Shown here: positions 8,903 through 18,214 of the stretch, piece by piece | How the letters are laid out: every line of letters begins with the position of its first letter | How positions within the stretch are numbered: position 1 is the first letter of the stretch | From: Streptomyces sp. NBC_00690 | Lineage (GTDB): Bacteria > Actinomycetota > Actinomycetes > Streptomycetales > Streptomycetaceae | DNA: 64,000 nucleotides | Direction of reading: 5' to 3' | Assembly (NCBI RefSeq): GCF_036226685.1 | Contig: NZ_CP109009.1 | Span: 5,669,501-5,733,500, forward strand | The notes under the pieces: model-generated | Databases searched by the model: none | Told to the model about the DNA's origin: nothing | What the model saw: the letters and a program-made list of their open reading frames with translations, nothing else | Made by a program: the position numbers and the translations under genes

Positions 8903-9940
8903 ATGACCAGTCCAATCGAGACTGAGGCCTCGACCGCCTCCGTCGCCTTGGACAAAGACACCGCGACCAAGAACGACGCTGCCGACGGCGTGAACCTCAC
9001 CGGCCGTTCGCCGGGCCAGCTGATGTGGATGCGCTTCAAGCGCGACCGCGTGGGCGTGGTTTCCGCCGTAGTGGTGATCCTCTTCTTCGTCGTCTCCGCG
9101 CTGGCTCCGGTGATCTCCAAGCTGTACGGCAAGGACCCGTACACGCTCTATGCGGACAAACCAGGCTATGAGGGACTCCTTGATGAGTTCTCCCTGCCGG
9201 TAGGAGCCTTCGGCGGCATCTCCGGAGACTTCTGGTTCGGCATCGAGCCCAACCTGGGTCGCGATGTGTTCACCATGCTGCTCTACGGGATGCGCACCTC
9301 GCTGTACATGGCGCTCGTCCTCACCTTCCTCTGTGTCCTCACGGGCGTGGTCATCGGCATGGTGAGCGGCTACTTCGGTGGCAAGGTCGACTACTGGCTC
9401 GGACGGACCACGGACTTCTTCCTGGCCTTCCCCAGCCAGCTGTTCTTCATCGCCTTCATGCCCGTGGTCACCGCGCTGTTCGTCTCCCCGACGGACGAGA
9501 CGCCCACCTATCTGCGCGCGGTCGTGATGATCCTCGTGCTCTGGTTCTTGGGCTGGATGGGCATGGCCCGTCTGGTGCGCAGCTCCGTACTGTCCCTGCG
9601 TGAGCGGGAGTTCGTGGAGGCCGCCAAGGTCTCCGGCGCCTCCCGGTGGCGGATCGTCCGCAAGGAGATCCTGCCCAACATCGTCACCCCGATTCTGGTC
9701 CAGGGCACCTATCAGCTGCCCAGCTCCATCCTGACCATCGCCTTCCTCTCGTACGTGGGCGTGGGCTTTGTGGAGCCGACCCCCGACTGGGGCCGGATGT
9801 TCGCCACGGGATCTGAGATCTACGAGCAGAACCCGGCGTTCATGTTCTTCCCGGGCGTCGCCATGGTGGTGTTCGTCCTTGCGTTCAACCTTCTCGGCGA
9901 CTCAGTCCGGGACGCGTTCGACCCCAAGACCGGACGGTGA
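8903..9940 (+). CDS. bldKA: BldKA-type oligopeptide ABC permease (DppC/OppC type), 345 aa
   Basis: Inner-membrane permease of the BldK oligopeptide importer, which in S. coelicolor takes up a peptide signal needed for aerial growth. A polar N-terminal tail of about 45 residues is followed by the OppC-type N-terminal motif (QLMWMRFKRDRVGVVS), a large extracytoplasmic loop and the transport domain. The EAA motif appears as EFVEAAKVSGASRWRIVRKE with downstream LPNIVTP, the contact site for the ATPases. The ATG at 8903 has only a weak ribosome site; an in-frame GTG at 8888 is an alternative. It is the first gene of a five-gene operon in bldK order. Confidence 0.92.
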   Translation: MTSPIETEASTASVALDKDTATKNDAADGVNLTGRSPGQLMWMRFKRDRVGVVSAVVVILFFVVSALAPVISKLYGKDPYTLYADKPGYEGLLDEFSLPVGAFGGISGDFWFGIEPNLGRDVFTMLLYGMRTSLYMALVLTFLCVLTGVVIGMVSGYFGGKVDYWLGRTTDFFLAFPSQLFFIAFMPVVTALFVSPTDETPTYLRAVVMILVLWFLGWMGMARLVRSSVLSLREREFVEAAKVSGASRWRIVRKEILPNIVTPILVQGTYQLPSSILTIAFLSYVGVGFVEPTPDWGRMFATGSEIYEQNPAFMFFPGVAMVVFVLAFNLLGDSVRDAFDPKTGR

Positions 9941-9949
9941 CGTCCAAGG

Positions 9950-9972
9950 GCGAGGGTGACTGCCGCCCTCGC
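9950..9972 (+). other. Small hairpin between bldKA and bldKB
   Basis: Seven-base arms GCGAGGG and CCCTCGC around a 9-base loop, 9 bases after the bldKA stop. It is weaker than the hairpin after bldKB and could modulate readthrough or mRNA processing. Confidence 0.4.
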
Positions 9973-10039
9973 GCCGGGCAACCGGACGGTCAGGCAGCTC
10001 TTGATGAATGACAAAGGACAGGTAGGTGCATCGAGCATC

Positions 10040-11833
10040 ATGAAGCCCATTCGTTCGCGCTCAGCGCGCGTCATAGTCGTCGCCGCCGCGGCCGGCTCCC
10101 TGGCGCTCACCGGCTGCTCCAAGGACAGCGGTTCCACCAAGGACGAGTCGAAGTCCAAGAAGGACGCCGCCGCGCAGTCCACGCCGGTTCAGTACGGAGA
10201 CGCTGCCGCGTCCAACGGACCCGCGGCCCCGGTGCCCGGTGCCAAGAACGGCGGCACCATCAATGTCTACATGCAGTCCGACCTGAGCCACATGGACCCG
10301 GGTCAGATCTACGTCAGCGACGCCGGTCAGTTCTCCAACCTGATCCACCGTGGCCTGACCAACTTCCAGGAGGACGACAAGGGCAACCTGACGGTCGTCG
10401 GTGACGTTGCCACCGACTCCGGTCAGTCGTCCAACGGCGGCAAGACCTGGACGTTCAAGCTCAAGGACGGCGTCAAGGACGACAAGGGCAACGTGATCAC
10501 GTCTGCCGACGTCCGCCACACCATCGAGCGTCTGTACTCGAAGGTCATCTTCGACGGCCCCACCTTCGTCCAGACCTGGCTCTCGGGCGCGAAGTACCGT
10601 GACGCGCTGCCGGACGGCCCCTACAAGGGCAAGCACCTGCCCGACACCGTGCTCGCGACGCCGGACGCCAAGACGGTCGTCTTCAACTTCACCGACCCGC
10701 AGCCCGACCTCCCGCAGGCGCTGGCCATGGCCGGTTACAGCATCGTGCCCGCGAAGGCGGACACGAAGGAGAAGTACGACAAGGCTCCCGCCTCGCTCGG
10801 CCCGTACAAGCTGGCCGAGTACAAGGCCGGCAAGTCGATGAAGCTGGTGAAGAACACCAACTGGGACCCGAAGACCGACGCGGTCCGCCACCAGTACGTC
10901 GACGCTTACAACTTCACCACCACCATCGACCAGCCCAGCCAGACCAAGCGTCTGATCGCTGACCAGGGCGATGCGAAGAACGCGATCCAGTTCACGGACT
11001 CGGTCGACCCGGCGCAGATGCGTGACGTCATCACCAACGCGAAGGTCAACAAGCGCACGGTCAAGGGCTACCAGCCCTACGTGTGGCAGATGACCTTCAA
11101 CCTGGACCGGCTGAAGGACAAGAAGGTCCGCGACGCCATCACCTACGCGCTGCCCAACCAGCGCATGATCCAGGCTGACGGTGGCAAGTACGGCGGCGAA
11201 CTGGCGGGCGGTCTGTTCGCGCCGACCCTGCCCGGCTACGACCCGACGTACGACCCCTTCGGCAAGCAGAAGAAGCCCAACGGTGACCCCGCGAAGGCCA
11301 AGGAGCTGCTGAAGGAGGCGGGCGTCGCCAAGGGCACGAAGCTCAGCTACGCGTACTCCAACACCCCGCGTGGGCAGAAGCAGATGGTCATCATCAAGGA
11401 GGCCCTGAACGCCGTCGGTTTCGACGTCCAGGCCAAGGAGATCGACCGCGCCTCGTTCTACGAGCAGATCGGCAAGGTCAACAACAGCTTTGACCTCTAC
11501 ATGACCGGTTGGGGCCAGGACTGGCCGTCCCCCGCCACGGTCGTGACCCCGGTCTACGACGGTGACCTGGTCTCCGACGGTGGTTCGAACTACTCGCACA
11601 TCAAGGACGAGCAGGTCACCAAGGGCATCGACGAGGCCCTGAAGCTGGCCCCCGAGGCTGCTGCCAAGAAGTGGGAGGAGATCCACCACCGCGTCGTGGA
11701 GGAGATCAACCCGGCTGCTCCGGTCTACTACTCGAAGCAGATCCAGCTCTCCGGCTCGAACGTCGGTGGCGCCAAGTACAGCACTGAGTCGAGCTACATC
11801 GACATCAACGACCTGTACCTGATCAACCCGTAA
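10040..11833 (+). CDS. bldKB: BldKB-type oligopeptide-binding lipoprotein, 597 aa
   Basis: Solute-binding lipoprotein that captures oligopeptides for the BldK importer. The N-terminus MKPIRSRSARVIVVAAAAGS is a signal peptide with lipobox LTGC, giving the lipidated Cys26. A Lys/Ser/Asp linker and a family 5 binding domain follow, with GGTINVYMQSDLSHMDPGQ and, later, LYMTGWGQDWPSP. The ATG at 10040 was chosen because it begins the signal peptide directly; an upstream in-frame ATG at 10004 would add 12 polar residues. A strong hairpin follows the stop. Confidence 0.93.
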   Translation: MKPIRSRSARVIVVAAAAGSLALTGCSKDSGSTKDESKSKKDAAAQSTPVQYGDAAASNGPAAPVPGAKNGGTINVYMQSDLSHMDPGQIYVSDAGQFSNLIHRGLTNFQEDDKGNLTVVGDVATDSGQSSNGGKTWTFKLKDGVKDDKGNVITSADVRHTIERLYSKVIFDGPTFVQTWLSGAKYRDALPDGPYKGKHLPDTVLATPDAKTVVFNFTDPQPDLPQALAMAGYSIVPAKADTKEKYDKAPASLGPYKLAEYKAGKSMKLVKNTNWDPKTDAVRHQYVDAYNFTTTIDQPSQTKRLIADQGDAKNAIQFTDSVDPAQMRDVITNAKVNKRTVKGYQPYVWQMTFNLDRLKDKKVRDAITYALPNQRMIQADGGKYGGELAGGLFAPTLPGYDPTYDPFGKQKKPNGDPAKAKELLKEAGVAKGTKLSYAYSNTPRGQKQMVIIKEALNAVGFDVQAKEIDRASFYEQIGKVNNSFDLYMTGWGQDWPSPATVVTPVYDGDLVSDGGSNYSHIKDEQVTKGIDEALKLAPEAAAKKWEEIHHRVVEEINPAAPVYYSKQIQLSGSNVGGAKYSTESSYIDINDLYLINP

Positions 11834-11851
11834 CAACCCCGCACGGATGAT

Positions 11852-11889
11852 CCTTGGGGGTGCGCGCCAGGCGGAGCGCACCCCCAAGG
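11852..11889 (+). terminator. Intra-operon hairpin after bldKB
   Basis: Perfect 14-bp stem (CCTTGGGGGTGCGC with its complement) and a 10-base loop, starting 18 bases after the bldKB stop and ending 51 bases before bldKC. It has no T run. It is best read as a partial terminator or 3'-end stabiliser that raises the amount of binding protein relative to the downstream genes. Confidence 0.65.
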
Positions 11890-11940
11890 GCCCACGTATG
11901 TCACCCCCCGCCGCCTTTCCCAAGAGAGCAGCCTCCCGAG

Positions 11941-12918
11941 ATGCTTCAGTTCCTCATCCGCAGGTTGACCGGCGCAGTCGCGATCATGTTCTTGATCGCT
12001 GCGTTCACGTTCTTCCTTTTCTATACAATTCCTCAGGACTTCGCCGAACTCGCCTGCGGCAAGACCTGCACGAAGGAGAACATCGCGGTCATCCGCGAGA
12101 ACCTCGGGCTGGACAAGCCCATCACCGCCCAGTTCTGGGAGTTCATGGGCGGGATCGTCTCCGGTCGGGACTTCGCCGTGGGTCACTGCCCCGCGCCGTG
12201 CCTGGGCGTTTCCTTCTCCTCGCAAGAGTTCGTCTGGGACTCGATCATGGACCGCTTCCCGCTGACGCTCTCCCTGACCGTCGGCGGCCTGGTCATCTTC
12301 CTGACCCTGGGTCTCGGTGCAGGTCTGCTCGCCGCCTGGAAGCGCGGCACGGTGATCGACAAGATCGTCAGCGGCACGTCGATGCTGCTCAGCTCGTTCC
12401 AGATCTACTTCCTCGGCCCGATCGTCCTCGGCATCATGGTCTACAGCACGGGTTGGATGGAGAACCCGTCGTATGTCCCGTTCACTGAGGACCCGGTCGG
12501 CTGGGTGGTCGGACTGCTCATCCCCTGGGCCGTGATGGCGACCATCTTCACCGCTCAGTACACGCGTATGGCGCGCTCGACCATGATCGAGCAACTTCAG
12601 GAGGAACACGTCCGCACGGCCCGCGCGAAGGGCATGAAGCAGCGGTACGTATTCTTCCGTTACGCCTGGCGCGGTTCCCTGACGCCTATCGTCACGATTC
12701 TCGGCATGGACCTCAGCGGCCTCCTCGCGGGCGCCGTCGTGACCGAGTTCACCTTCGACCTGCCGGGCATCGGACGGCTGGCCGTGAACTCGTCACTGGA
12801 CAAGGACCTGCCGCTGACGATGGGCGTGATGCTGTTCGGAGCCTTCTTCATCCTGCTCCTGAACATCCTCGTGGACCTCGCCTACGCCTACATCGACCCG
12901 CGCGTACGCCTCGCCTAG
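11941..12918 (+). CDS. bldKC: BldKC-type oligopeptide ABC permease (DppB/OppB type), 325 aa
   Basis: Second inner-membrane permease of the BldK importer. MLQFLIRRLTGAVAIMFLIA is the typical OppB start with the first membrane helix. A cysteine-containing external loop (ACGKTCTKEN) and a further insert with SPGLC-like cysteines (HCPAPCLGV, near residue 82) follow. The EAA motif is EEHVRTARAKGMKQRYVFFR (about 220-240), and the end AYAYIDPRVRLA is the family signature. The ribosome site is weak, consistent with translation from a polycistronic message. Confidence 0.92.
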   Translation: MLQFLIRRLTGAVAIMFLIAAFTFFLFYTIPQDFAELACGKTCTKENIAVIRENLGLDKPITAQFWEFMGGIVSGRDFAVGHCPAPCLGVSFSSQEFVWDSIMDRFPLTLSLTVGGLVIFLTLGLGAGLLAAWKRGTVIDKIVSGTSMLLSSFQIYFLGPIVLGIMVYSTGWMENPSYVPFTEDPVGWVVGLLIPWAVMATIFTAQYTRMARSTMIEQLQEEHVRTARAKGMKQRYVFFRYAWRGSLTPIVTILGMDLSGLLAGAVVTEFTFDLPGIGRLAVNSSLDKDLPLTMGVMLFGAFFILLLNILVDLAYAYIDPRVRLA

Positions 12919-12928
12919 GAGAACGACC

Positions 12929-13990
12929 GTGACCACTCTGACCAAGACCGAAGACACACCGGCCCCGACCGGGCCGGGGGCCTTCCTCTCGGTCCGCGAC
13001 CTGCGGGTGCGGTTCTCCACCGAGGACGGCATCGTCAACGCGGTTGACGGCCTCTCCTTCGACGTCGAACGCGGCAAGACGCTGGGCATCGTGGGCGAGT
13101 CGGGCTCCGGCAAGTCCGTGACCAACCTGACCATCCTCGGTCTGCACAACCGCAAGAGCACCGCGATCGACGGGGAGATCCACCTCGACGGCCAGGAACT
13201 GCTGGACACTCCTGAGCGGCAGATGGAGAAGCTCCGCGGCAACAAGGTCGCGATGATCTTCCAGGACCCGCTGACGGCCCTCTCCCCGTACTACACGGTG
13301 GGCCGCCAGATCGCGGAGCCGTACATGAAGCACACCGGCGCCTCCAAGAAGGAGGCGAAGGCCCGGGCGATCGAGATGCTCGACAAGGTCGGCATCCCGC
13401 AGCCCGCGACGCGCTTCAACGACTACCCGCACCAGTTCTCCGGCGGTATGCGCCAGCGCGCCATGATCGCGATGGCGCTGATCTGCGACCCTGACCTGCT
13501 GATCGCGGACGAGCCGACCACCGCGCTCGACGTGACCGTGCAGGCCCAGATCCTCGACCTTCTCAAGGAACTCCAGCAGGAGATGGGTTCCGCGATCATC
13601 TTCATCACCCACGACCTGGGCGTCATCGCCAACATGGCGGACGACCTGCTGGTGATGTACGCGGGTCGGGCCGTTGAGCGCGGCACCGTCCGTGAGGTGC
13701 TCCAGTCGCCGAAGCACCCCTACACCTGGGGTCTGCTCAGCTCGATGCCGCGTCTGTCCAGCCCTCTCGACGAGGCGCTGATGCCGATCCCCGGTTCGCC
13801 GCCGAGCCTGCTCAACCCGCCGTCCGGTTGCCCCTTCCACCCGCGCTGTGTCTTCAAGGACCAGGTCAGCGGTGGACTGTGCTCGGGCGAGCGCCCGGCG
13901 CTCGCCGAGGGGCGCGCTTCGGCCTGCCACCTCACGGGGGACCAGAAGCAGTCCATCTTCATCGATCAGATCAAGCCCCGGCTCGGCTAG
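12929..13990 (+). CDS. bldKD: BldKD-type peptide ABC transporter ATPase (OppD/DppD type), 353 aa
   Basis: Cytoplasmic ATPase that powers the BldK importer. Walker A is GESGSGKS (about residue 60), the signature is FSGGMRQR, Walker B is [12 protein letters not shown], and the H-loop is FITHDLGV. The C-terminal oligo_HPY region carries a four-cysteine pattern (GCPFHPRC, then GLCSG and SACHL) of the kind shown to hold an iron-sulfur cluster in M. tuberculosis OppD. The GTG start at 12929 follows AGGAGAACGACC, 10 bases after bldKC. Confidence 0.94.
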   Translation: MTTLTKTEDTPAPTGPGAFLSVRDLRVRFSTEDGIVNAVDGLSFDVERGKTLGIVGESGSGKSVTNLTILGLHNRKSTAIDGEIHLDGQELLDTPERQMEKLRGNKVAMIFQDPLTALSPYYTVGRQIAEPYMKHTGASKKEAKARAIEMLDKVGIPQPATRFNDYPHQFSGGMRQRAMIAMALICDPDLLIADEPTTALDVTVQAQILDLLKELQQEMGSAIIFITHDLGVIANMADDLLVMYAGRAVERGTVREVLQSPKHPYTWGLLSSMPRLSSPLDEALMPIPGSPPSLLNPPSGCPFHPRCVFKDQVSGGLCSGERPALAEGRASACHLTGDQKQSIFIDQIKPRLG

Positions 13991-14002
13991 GGAGACGCAG
14001 AC

Positions 14003-15121
14003 ATGAGCGAGAACGTCACTCTGCCGCAACAGCAGGGAACACAGAAGCCCAAGACCACCAGTGAGCCCCTGCTCACGGTCGAAGGGTTGACCAAGCACTT
14101 CCCGATCTACGGTGGCTTCCCCATCAAGCGCCAGGTCGGTGCGGTCAAGGCCGTCGATGGTGTTGACCTCACCGTCCATGCCGGTGAGAGCCTCGGTCTC
14201 GTCGGCGAGTCCGGATGTGGCAAGTCCACCACCGGTCGGCTGATCACCAAGCTGATGGACCCCACCGCCGGCAAGATCACCTACGCCGGTACGGACATCA
14301 CGTACGCCAGTCGCAAGCAGATGGCGCCGGTGCGGTCCGAGATCCAGATGATCTTCCAGGACCCGTACTCGTCGCTGAACCCGCGGCAGACCGTCGGCAC
14401 GATCATCAAGTCGCCGATGGAGGTCAACGGGATCAACCCGCCCGGTGGGCGGGAGGCCCGCGTTCGGGAACTGCTGGAGACCGTGGGTCTCAACCCGGAG
14501 CACTACAACCGCTTCCCGCACGAGTTCTCCGGCGGTCAGCGGCAGCGCATCGGCGTGGCCCGGGCCCTGGCGCTCGAACCGAAGCTGATCGTCGCCGACG
14601 AACCGGTCTCCGCGCTCGACGTGTCGATCCAGGCGCAGGTCGTCAATCTGCTCAAGAAGGTCCAGGACGAGTTGGGGATCGCCTTCCTCTTCATCGCCCA
14701 CGACCTCGCCGTCGTACGCCACTTCTCCCAGCGCGTGGCCGTGATGTACCTGGGCAAGGTGATGGAGGTCGCCGACCGCGAATCCCTCTACACCCGGCCG
14801 CGTCACCCCTACACCCACGCGCTGCTCTCGGCCGTGCCCGAGGCCGACGTCGACTCCTCGAAGAAGGAGCGGATCCGCCTCCACGGCGACGTTCCCTCGC
14901 CGATCATGCCGCCGTCCGGCTGCCGCTTCCGCACCCGCTGCTGGAAGGCGCAGGACAAGTGCGCGACGGACGAGCCGCCCTTGGTGCAGATCGCCGGCAG
15001 TGACGACGGTCATCTGACCGCGTGCCACTTCCCGGAGGCGCCCTCGATCGCGGCCCGCAAGGAGGACGTGGTGATGGACCCGGCGCTCGTCGCGCTGGAG
15101 GACAGCCGCGCCACGGACTGA
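14003..15121 (+). CDS. bldKE: BldKE-type peptide ABC transporter ATPase (OppF/DppF type), 372 aa
   Basis: Second ATPase of the BldK importer. A polar N-terminus precedes the ATPase domain. Walker A is GESGCGKST, the signature [16 protein letters not shown], Walker [13 protein letters not shown] and the H-loop LFIAHDLAV. The C-terminal cysteine cluster [15 protein letters not shown] plus a later TACHF matches the oligo_HPY region. ATG at 14003 follows GGGAGACGCAGAC, 12 bases after bldKD. A hairpin follows and ends the operon. Confidence 0.94.
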   Translation: MSENVTLPQQQGTQKPKTTSEPLLTVEGLTKHFPIYGGFPIKRQVGAVKAVDGVDLTVHAGESLGLVGESGCGKSTTGRLITKLMDPTAGKITYAGTDITYASRKQMAPVRSEIQMIFQDPYSSLNPRQTVGTIIKSPMEVNGINPPGGREARVRELLETVGLNPEHYNRFPHEFSGGQRQRIGVARALALEPKLIVADEPVSALDVSIQAQVVNLLKKVQDELGIAFLFIAHDLAVVRHFSQRVAVMYLGKVMEVADRESLYTRPRHPYTHALLSAVPEADVDSSKKERIRLHGDVPSPIMPPSGCRFRTRCWKAQDKCATDEPPLVQIAGSDDGHLTACHFPEAPSIAARKEDVVMDPALVALEDSRATD

Positions 15122-15132
15122 GTTCCGTGTGG

Positions 15133-15181
15133 TGAAGGCCCCGGACAACCACCAGCACTTAAGGGGGGGCCGGGGCCTTCA
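15133..15181 (+). terminator. bldK operon terminator hairpin
   Basis: Twelve-base arms TGAAGGCCCCGG and CCGGGGCCTTCA around a 25-base loop, beginning 11 bases after the bldKE stop. No T run. Confidence 0.7.
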
Positions 15182-15272
15182 CTGCGCCCCGACCGTCGTG
15201 CTCCCGCCCGGTGGGCTGTCCCGGGCGGAAAACGCGTTGCACCGGCCCTGCCGTGCAACGGACCCTGAGCGG

Positions 15273-16208
15273 ATGGAAGAACTGACCGTCCGGCCGGCCG
15301 TCCCCTCTGACGCGCCCGAGATCTGCCGACTGCTCAACGCCGTGGACCTCGCCGAGATCGGGCGCGAGGAGACGGACCTGCACGAGGTGGAGGCCGACCT
15401 CACCCACCCCGAAGCCGCACTGGAGGAGAACTCCTGGCTCGCCTTCCGTGCCGGAGAACTCGTCGGCTACGGGCTGATGTGGGACGACTCCGGGGCCGAG
15501 CGCATCGACATGGACCAGTACATACGCCCCGGCGACCAGGATGCGGGGGAGCGGCTGCTCGATCTGATGGAGGCGCACGCCGTGCGCCGGGCTGCGGGCA
15601 ACGGCGCGGCGAAGGCCGTCGTCCACATGCACCTCAATGTGCGTCCCACCCTCGATCCGGCGATCCTGGTCGATCGCGGCTGGCACACGGTGCGCCGCTA
15701 CCACGCACTCACCCGGATGTTGTCCTCCTCGGTCGACCAGGTGCCCGAGCCGCGCCAGGGGCTCACCCTGCGTTCCTGCGAGCAGGAGTCCGACCGCAGG
15801 TTGGCGCACCAGTTGATCGAGGAGACGTTCGCCGACCACTTCGACCACCAGACCCGTAGCTACGAGCAGTGGCTCGCCGACCGGGGGGCCCACATCGACT
15901 GGTCCCTGGTGTGGATCGCCTCCCTCCCCGGGATGGGTGACGTCGCGGTGGCGCTCACCCGCAACGACCGGGAGAGCACCGGGTGGATCAGCTATCTGGG
16001 TGTGCGCAAGGAGTTCCGGGGGCGGGGCGTCGCGGGCCATCTGCTGCGCCATGCGTTCGGGGTGTACGCGGAACTGGGACGCGACCGCATCGGTCTCGGC
16101 GTGGACACCGACAACGAGACGGGCGCCCTGAGGCTCTATGAGGCGCACGGCATGACGACCCACTTTGCGGTGAACACCTGGGAGGTCACCCTGCCGGTCG
16201 GCTCATAG
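15273..16208 (+). CDS. Tandem-GNAT N-acetyltransferase, 311 aa, substrate unknown
   Basis: Two GCN5-related acetyltransferase domains in one chain. The C-terminal domain has a clear acetyl-CoA site, LGVRKEFRGRGVAGHLLRHA, and a terminal GALRLYEAHGM. The N-terminal half (TVRPAVPSDAPEICRLLNAV, LVGYGLMWDD) is a degenerate GNAT fold. Double GNAT proteins in actinomycetes include mycothiol synthase MshD, but no specific identity is claimed. ATG at 15273 gives the family-like start MEELTVRPAVPSDA; longer in-frame readings run back into the bldK terminator. It stands alone between two peptide-transport operons. Confidence 0.85.
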   Translation: MEELTVRPAVPSDAPEICRLLNAVDLAEIGREETDLHEVEADLTHPEAALEENSWLAFRAGELVGYGLMWDDSGAERIDMDQYIRPGDQDAGERLLDLMEAHAVRRAAGNGAAKAVVHMHLNVRPTLDPAILVDRGWHTVRRYHALTRMLSSSVDQVPEPRQGLTLRSCEQESDRRLAHQLIEETFADHFDHQTRSYEQWLADRGAHIDWSLVWIASLPGMGDVAVALTRNDRESTGWISYLGVRKEFRGRGVAGHLLRHAFGVYAELGRDRIGLGVDTDNETGALRLYEAHGMTTHFAVNTWEVTLPVGS

Positions 16209-16414
16209 TGGTGTGCGTCCCCCGGAGACGCTCGCATCCGTCGGTTCGCCTCTCGCGCAACGGGTGGTGAGCCGCGGGCGGGGTGCCTTCCCTCCGCGGG
16301 ATGCGTCTTCCCGCCGACGGAGTGCCTTCCTGTCGACCGGGTGCCTTCCTGCCGATCTGACCCGTCCGGAGGGAGCGAACTCGTCCGGACGGCCGCGGCT
16401 GGCGTGCAGAATCG

Positions 16415-16452
16415 CCCTAAATAGGGTGATATCCGTTCTAAGTGAGACTTAG
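16415..16452 (+). promoter_or_regulatory. Two inverted repeats before the second peptide ABC operon
   Basis: CCCTA-AA-TAGGG (16415-16426) and CTAAGT-GAG-ACTTAG (16438-16452) lie 17-55 bases before the ATG at 16470, in an AT-richer patch. Either could be an operator, or part of the promoter or leader; no known regulator consensus is recognised. Confidence 0.4.
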
Positions 16453-16469
16453 GACATGGGAGGCACTCC

Positions 16470-18101
16470 ATGCGTGGAGCCACGCACGCCAAATGGGTCG
16501 TAGGCGCGGTCGTGGTCGCCCTTGCGGCGACCGCCTGCGGCGGGGGCGGCGACAGCGGTGGCGGCGGTGGCGCAGACGGAATCGTCAGTGCCTCCTGGGG
16601 CGATCCGCAGAACCCACTGGAGCCCGCGAACACCAACGAGGTCCAGGGCGGCAAGGTCCTCGACATGCTCTTTCGGGGACTGAAGCGGTACGACCCCAAG
16701 ACCGGCGAAGCCCAGGACATGCTCGCCGAGAAGATCGACACCACCGACTCGATCAACTTCACCATCACCGTCAAGGACGGCTGGACCTTCAGCAACGGCG
16801 AGGCGGTCACCGCCAAGTCCTTCGTCGACGCCTGGAACTACGGCGCCGACCTGCGCAACAACCAGCGCAACGCCTACTTCTTCGGCTACATCGAGGGGTA
16901 CGACAAGCTCCACCCCGACTCGGGGCAGCCGACCGCCAAGACCCTGACCGGCCTCAAGGTCACCGGCGATCGGACCTTCACGGTCAAGCTCACCCAGAAG
17001 TTCTCCACCTGGCCGGAGACCCTCGGGTACGCGGCCTTCGCCCCACTGCCCCAGGCGTTCTTCGACGACCACGACTCCTGGCTCGCGAAGCCCGTGGGCA
17101 ACGGCCCGTACTCCGTGGACTCCTACTCCCGGGGCTCGCAGATGTCCCTGCGGAAGTGGGACGACTACCCCGGATCGGACAAGGCGGAGAACGGCGGTGT
17201 CGACCTCAAGGTCTACACCGACAACAACACCGCCTACACCGATCTGACCGCCGGCAATCTCGACCTCGTCGACGACGTCCCTGCCTCCCAGTTGAAGAAC
17301 GTCAAGGCCGACCTCGGCGACCGCTACATCAACACCCCCGCGGGCATCATCCAGACCCTCGCCTTCCCCTTCTACGACGACGCGTGGAACGGGCCGGACA
17401 GCGACAAGCTCCGCACCGGGCTCTCGAAGGCGATCAACCGCCAGCAGATCACCGACACCATCTTCCAAAAGACGCGCACGCCCGCCAAGGACTGGACCTC
17501 GCCCGTCCTCGGTGAGGAGGGCGGATTCAGCGACACCCTGTGCGGCGACGCCTGCGAATACGACCCCGCCGCGGCGAAGAAGCTGGTCGAAGAGGGCGGC
17601 GGCATCCCCGGCGGCTCGCTGAAACTCTCGTACAACGCGGACACCGGCTCGCACAAGGACTGGGTCGACGCCGTCTGCAACAGCATCAACAACGCACTCG
17701 GCAACGACCGCGCCTGCGTCGGGAACCCCATCGGCACCTTCGCCGACTTCCGCAACCAGATCACCCAGTCCAAGATGCCCGGCCCCTTCCGGGCCGGCTG
17801 GCAGATGGACTATCCGCTCATCCAGAACTTCCTCCAGCCGCTCTACTACACCAACGCCTCGTCCAACGACGGAAAGTGGAGCAACCCCGACTTCGACCGA
17901 CTCGTCGACCAGGCCAACGCCGAGGCGGACACGGCGAAGGCGGTGGAGACCTTCCAACAGGCCGAAGAGGTCGTACGGGACCAGATGGCCGCCATTCCGC
18001 TCTGGTACCAGAACGGCAGCGCCGGCTACTCGACGCGCATCTCGAACGTGGAGCTGAACCCCTTCAGCGTCCCCGTCTACAACGAGATCAAGGTCAACTG
18101 A
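16470..18101 (+). CDS. Peptide-binding lipoprotein of the second ABC importer, 543 aa
   Basis: Family 5 substrate-binding lipoprotein. MRGATHAKWVVGAVVVALAA is the signal peptide and lipobox ATAC gives lipidated Cys23, followed by a Gly/Ser linker. The core begins at SASWGDPQNPLEPANTNEVQ and includes the typical hinge text FRAGWQMDYP and late SAGYSTRISNVELNPF. The ribosome site GGGAGGCACTCC before ATG 16470 is very strong. First gene of a five-gene operon and clearly distinct from BldKB. Substrate not predictable beyond peptide or peptide-like. Confidence 0.93.
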   Translation: MRGATHAKWVVGAVVVALAATACGGGGDSGGGGGADGIVSASWGDPQNPLEPANTNEVQGGKVLDMLFRGLKRYDPKTGEAQDMLAEKIDTTDSINFTITVKDGWTFSNGEAVTAKSFVDAWNYGADLRNNQRNAYFFGYIEGYDKLHPDSGQPTAKTLTGLKVTGDRTFTVKLTQKFSTWPETLGYAAFAPLPQAFFDDHDSWLAKPVGNGPYSVDSYSRGSQMSLRKWDDYPGSDKAENGGVDLKVYTDNNTAYTDLTAGNLDLVDDVPASQLKNVKADLGDRYINTPAGIIQTLAFPFYDDAWNGPDSDKLRTGLSKAINRQQITDTIFQKTRTPAKDWTSPVLGEEGGFSDTLCGDACEYDPAAAKKLVEEGGGIPGGSLKLSYNADTGSHKDWVDAVCNSINNALGNDRACVGNPIGTFADFRNQITQSKMPGPFRAGWQMDYPLIQNFLQPLYYTNASSNDGKWSNPDFDRLVDQANAEADTAKAVETFQQAEEVVRDQMAAIPLWYQNGSAGYSTRISNVELNPFSVPVYNEIKVN

Positions 18102-18116
18102 CCGAGGCGGACGACC

Positions 18117-18141
18117 GGCCCGGTGTCCCGTACACCGGGCC
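18117..18141 (+). terminator. Intra-operon hairpin after the second binding-protein gene
   Basis: Perfect 10-bp stem GGCCCGGTGT / ACACCGGGCC with loop CCCGT, 15 bases after the stop and 74 bases before the next start. It mirrors the hairpin after bldKB. Confidence 0.6.
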
Positions 18142-18214
18142 GCACCGTTCCCCGGCACAGCGCTCACCCCGTGAGATCCGGCATTGACCACGAACACGAC
18201 CCCTGGAGACCTTC

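Noticed and set aside
10061..11923. Minus-strand ORF opposite bldKB
   Set aside because: Antisense shadow; bldKB has signal peptide, lipobox and family motifs.
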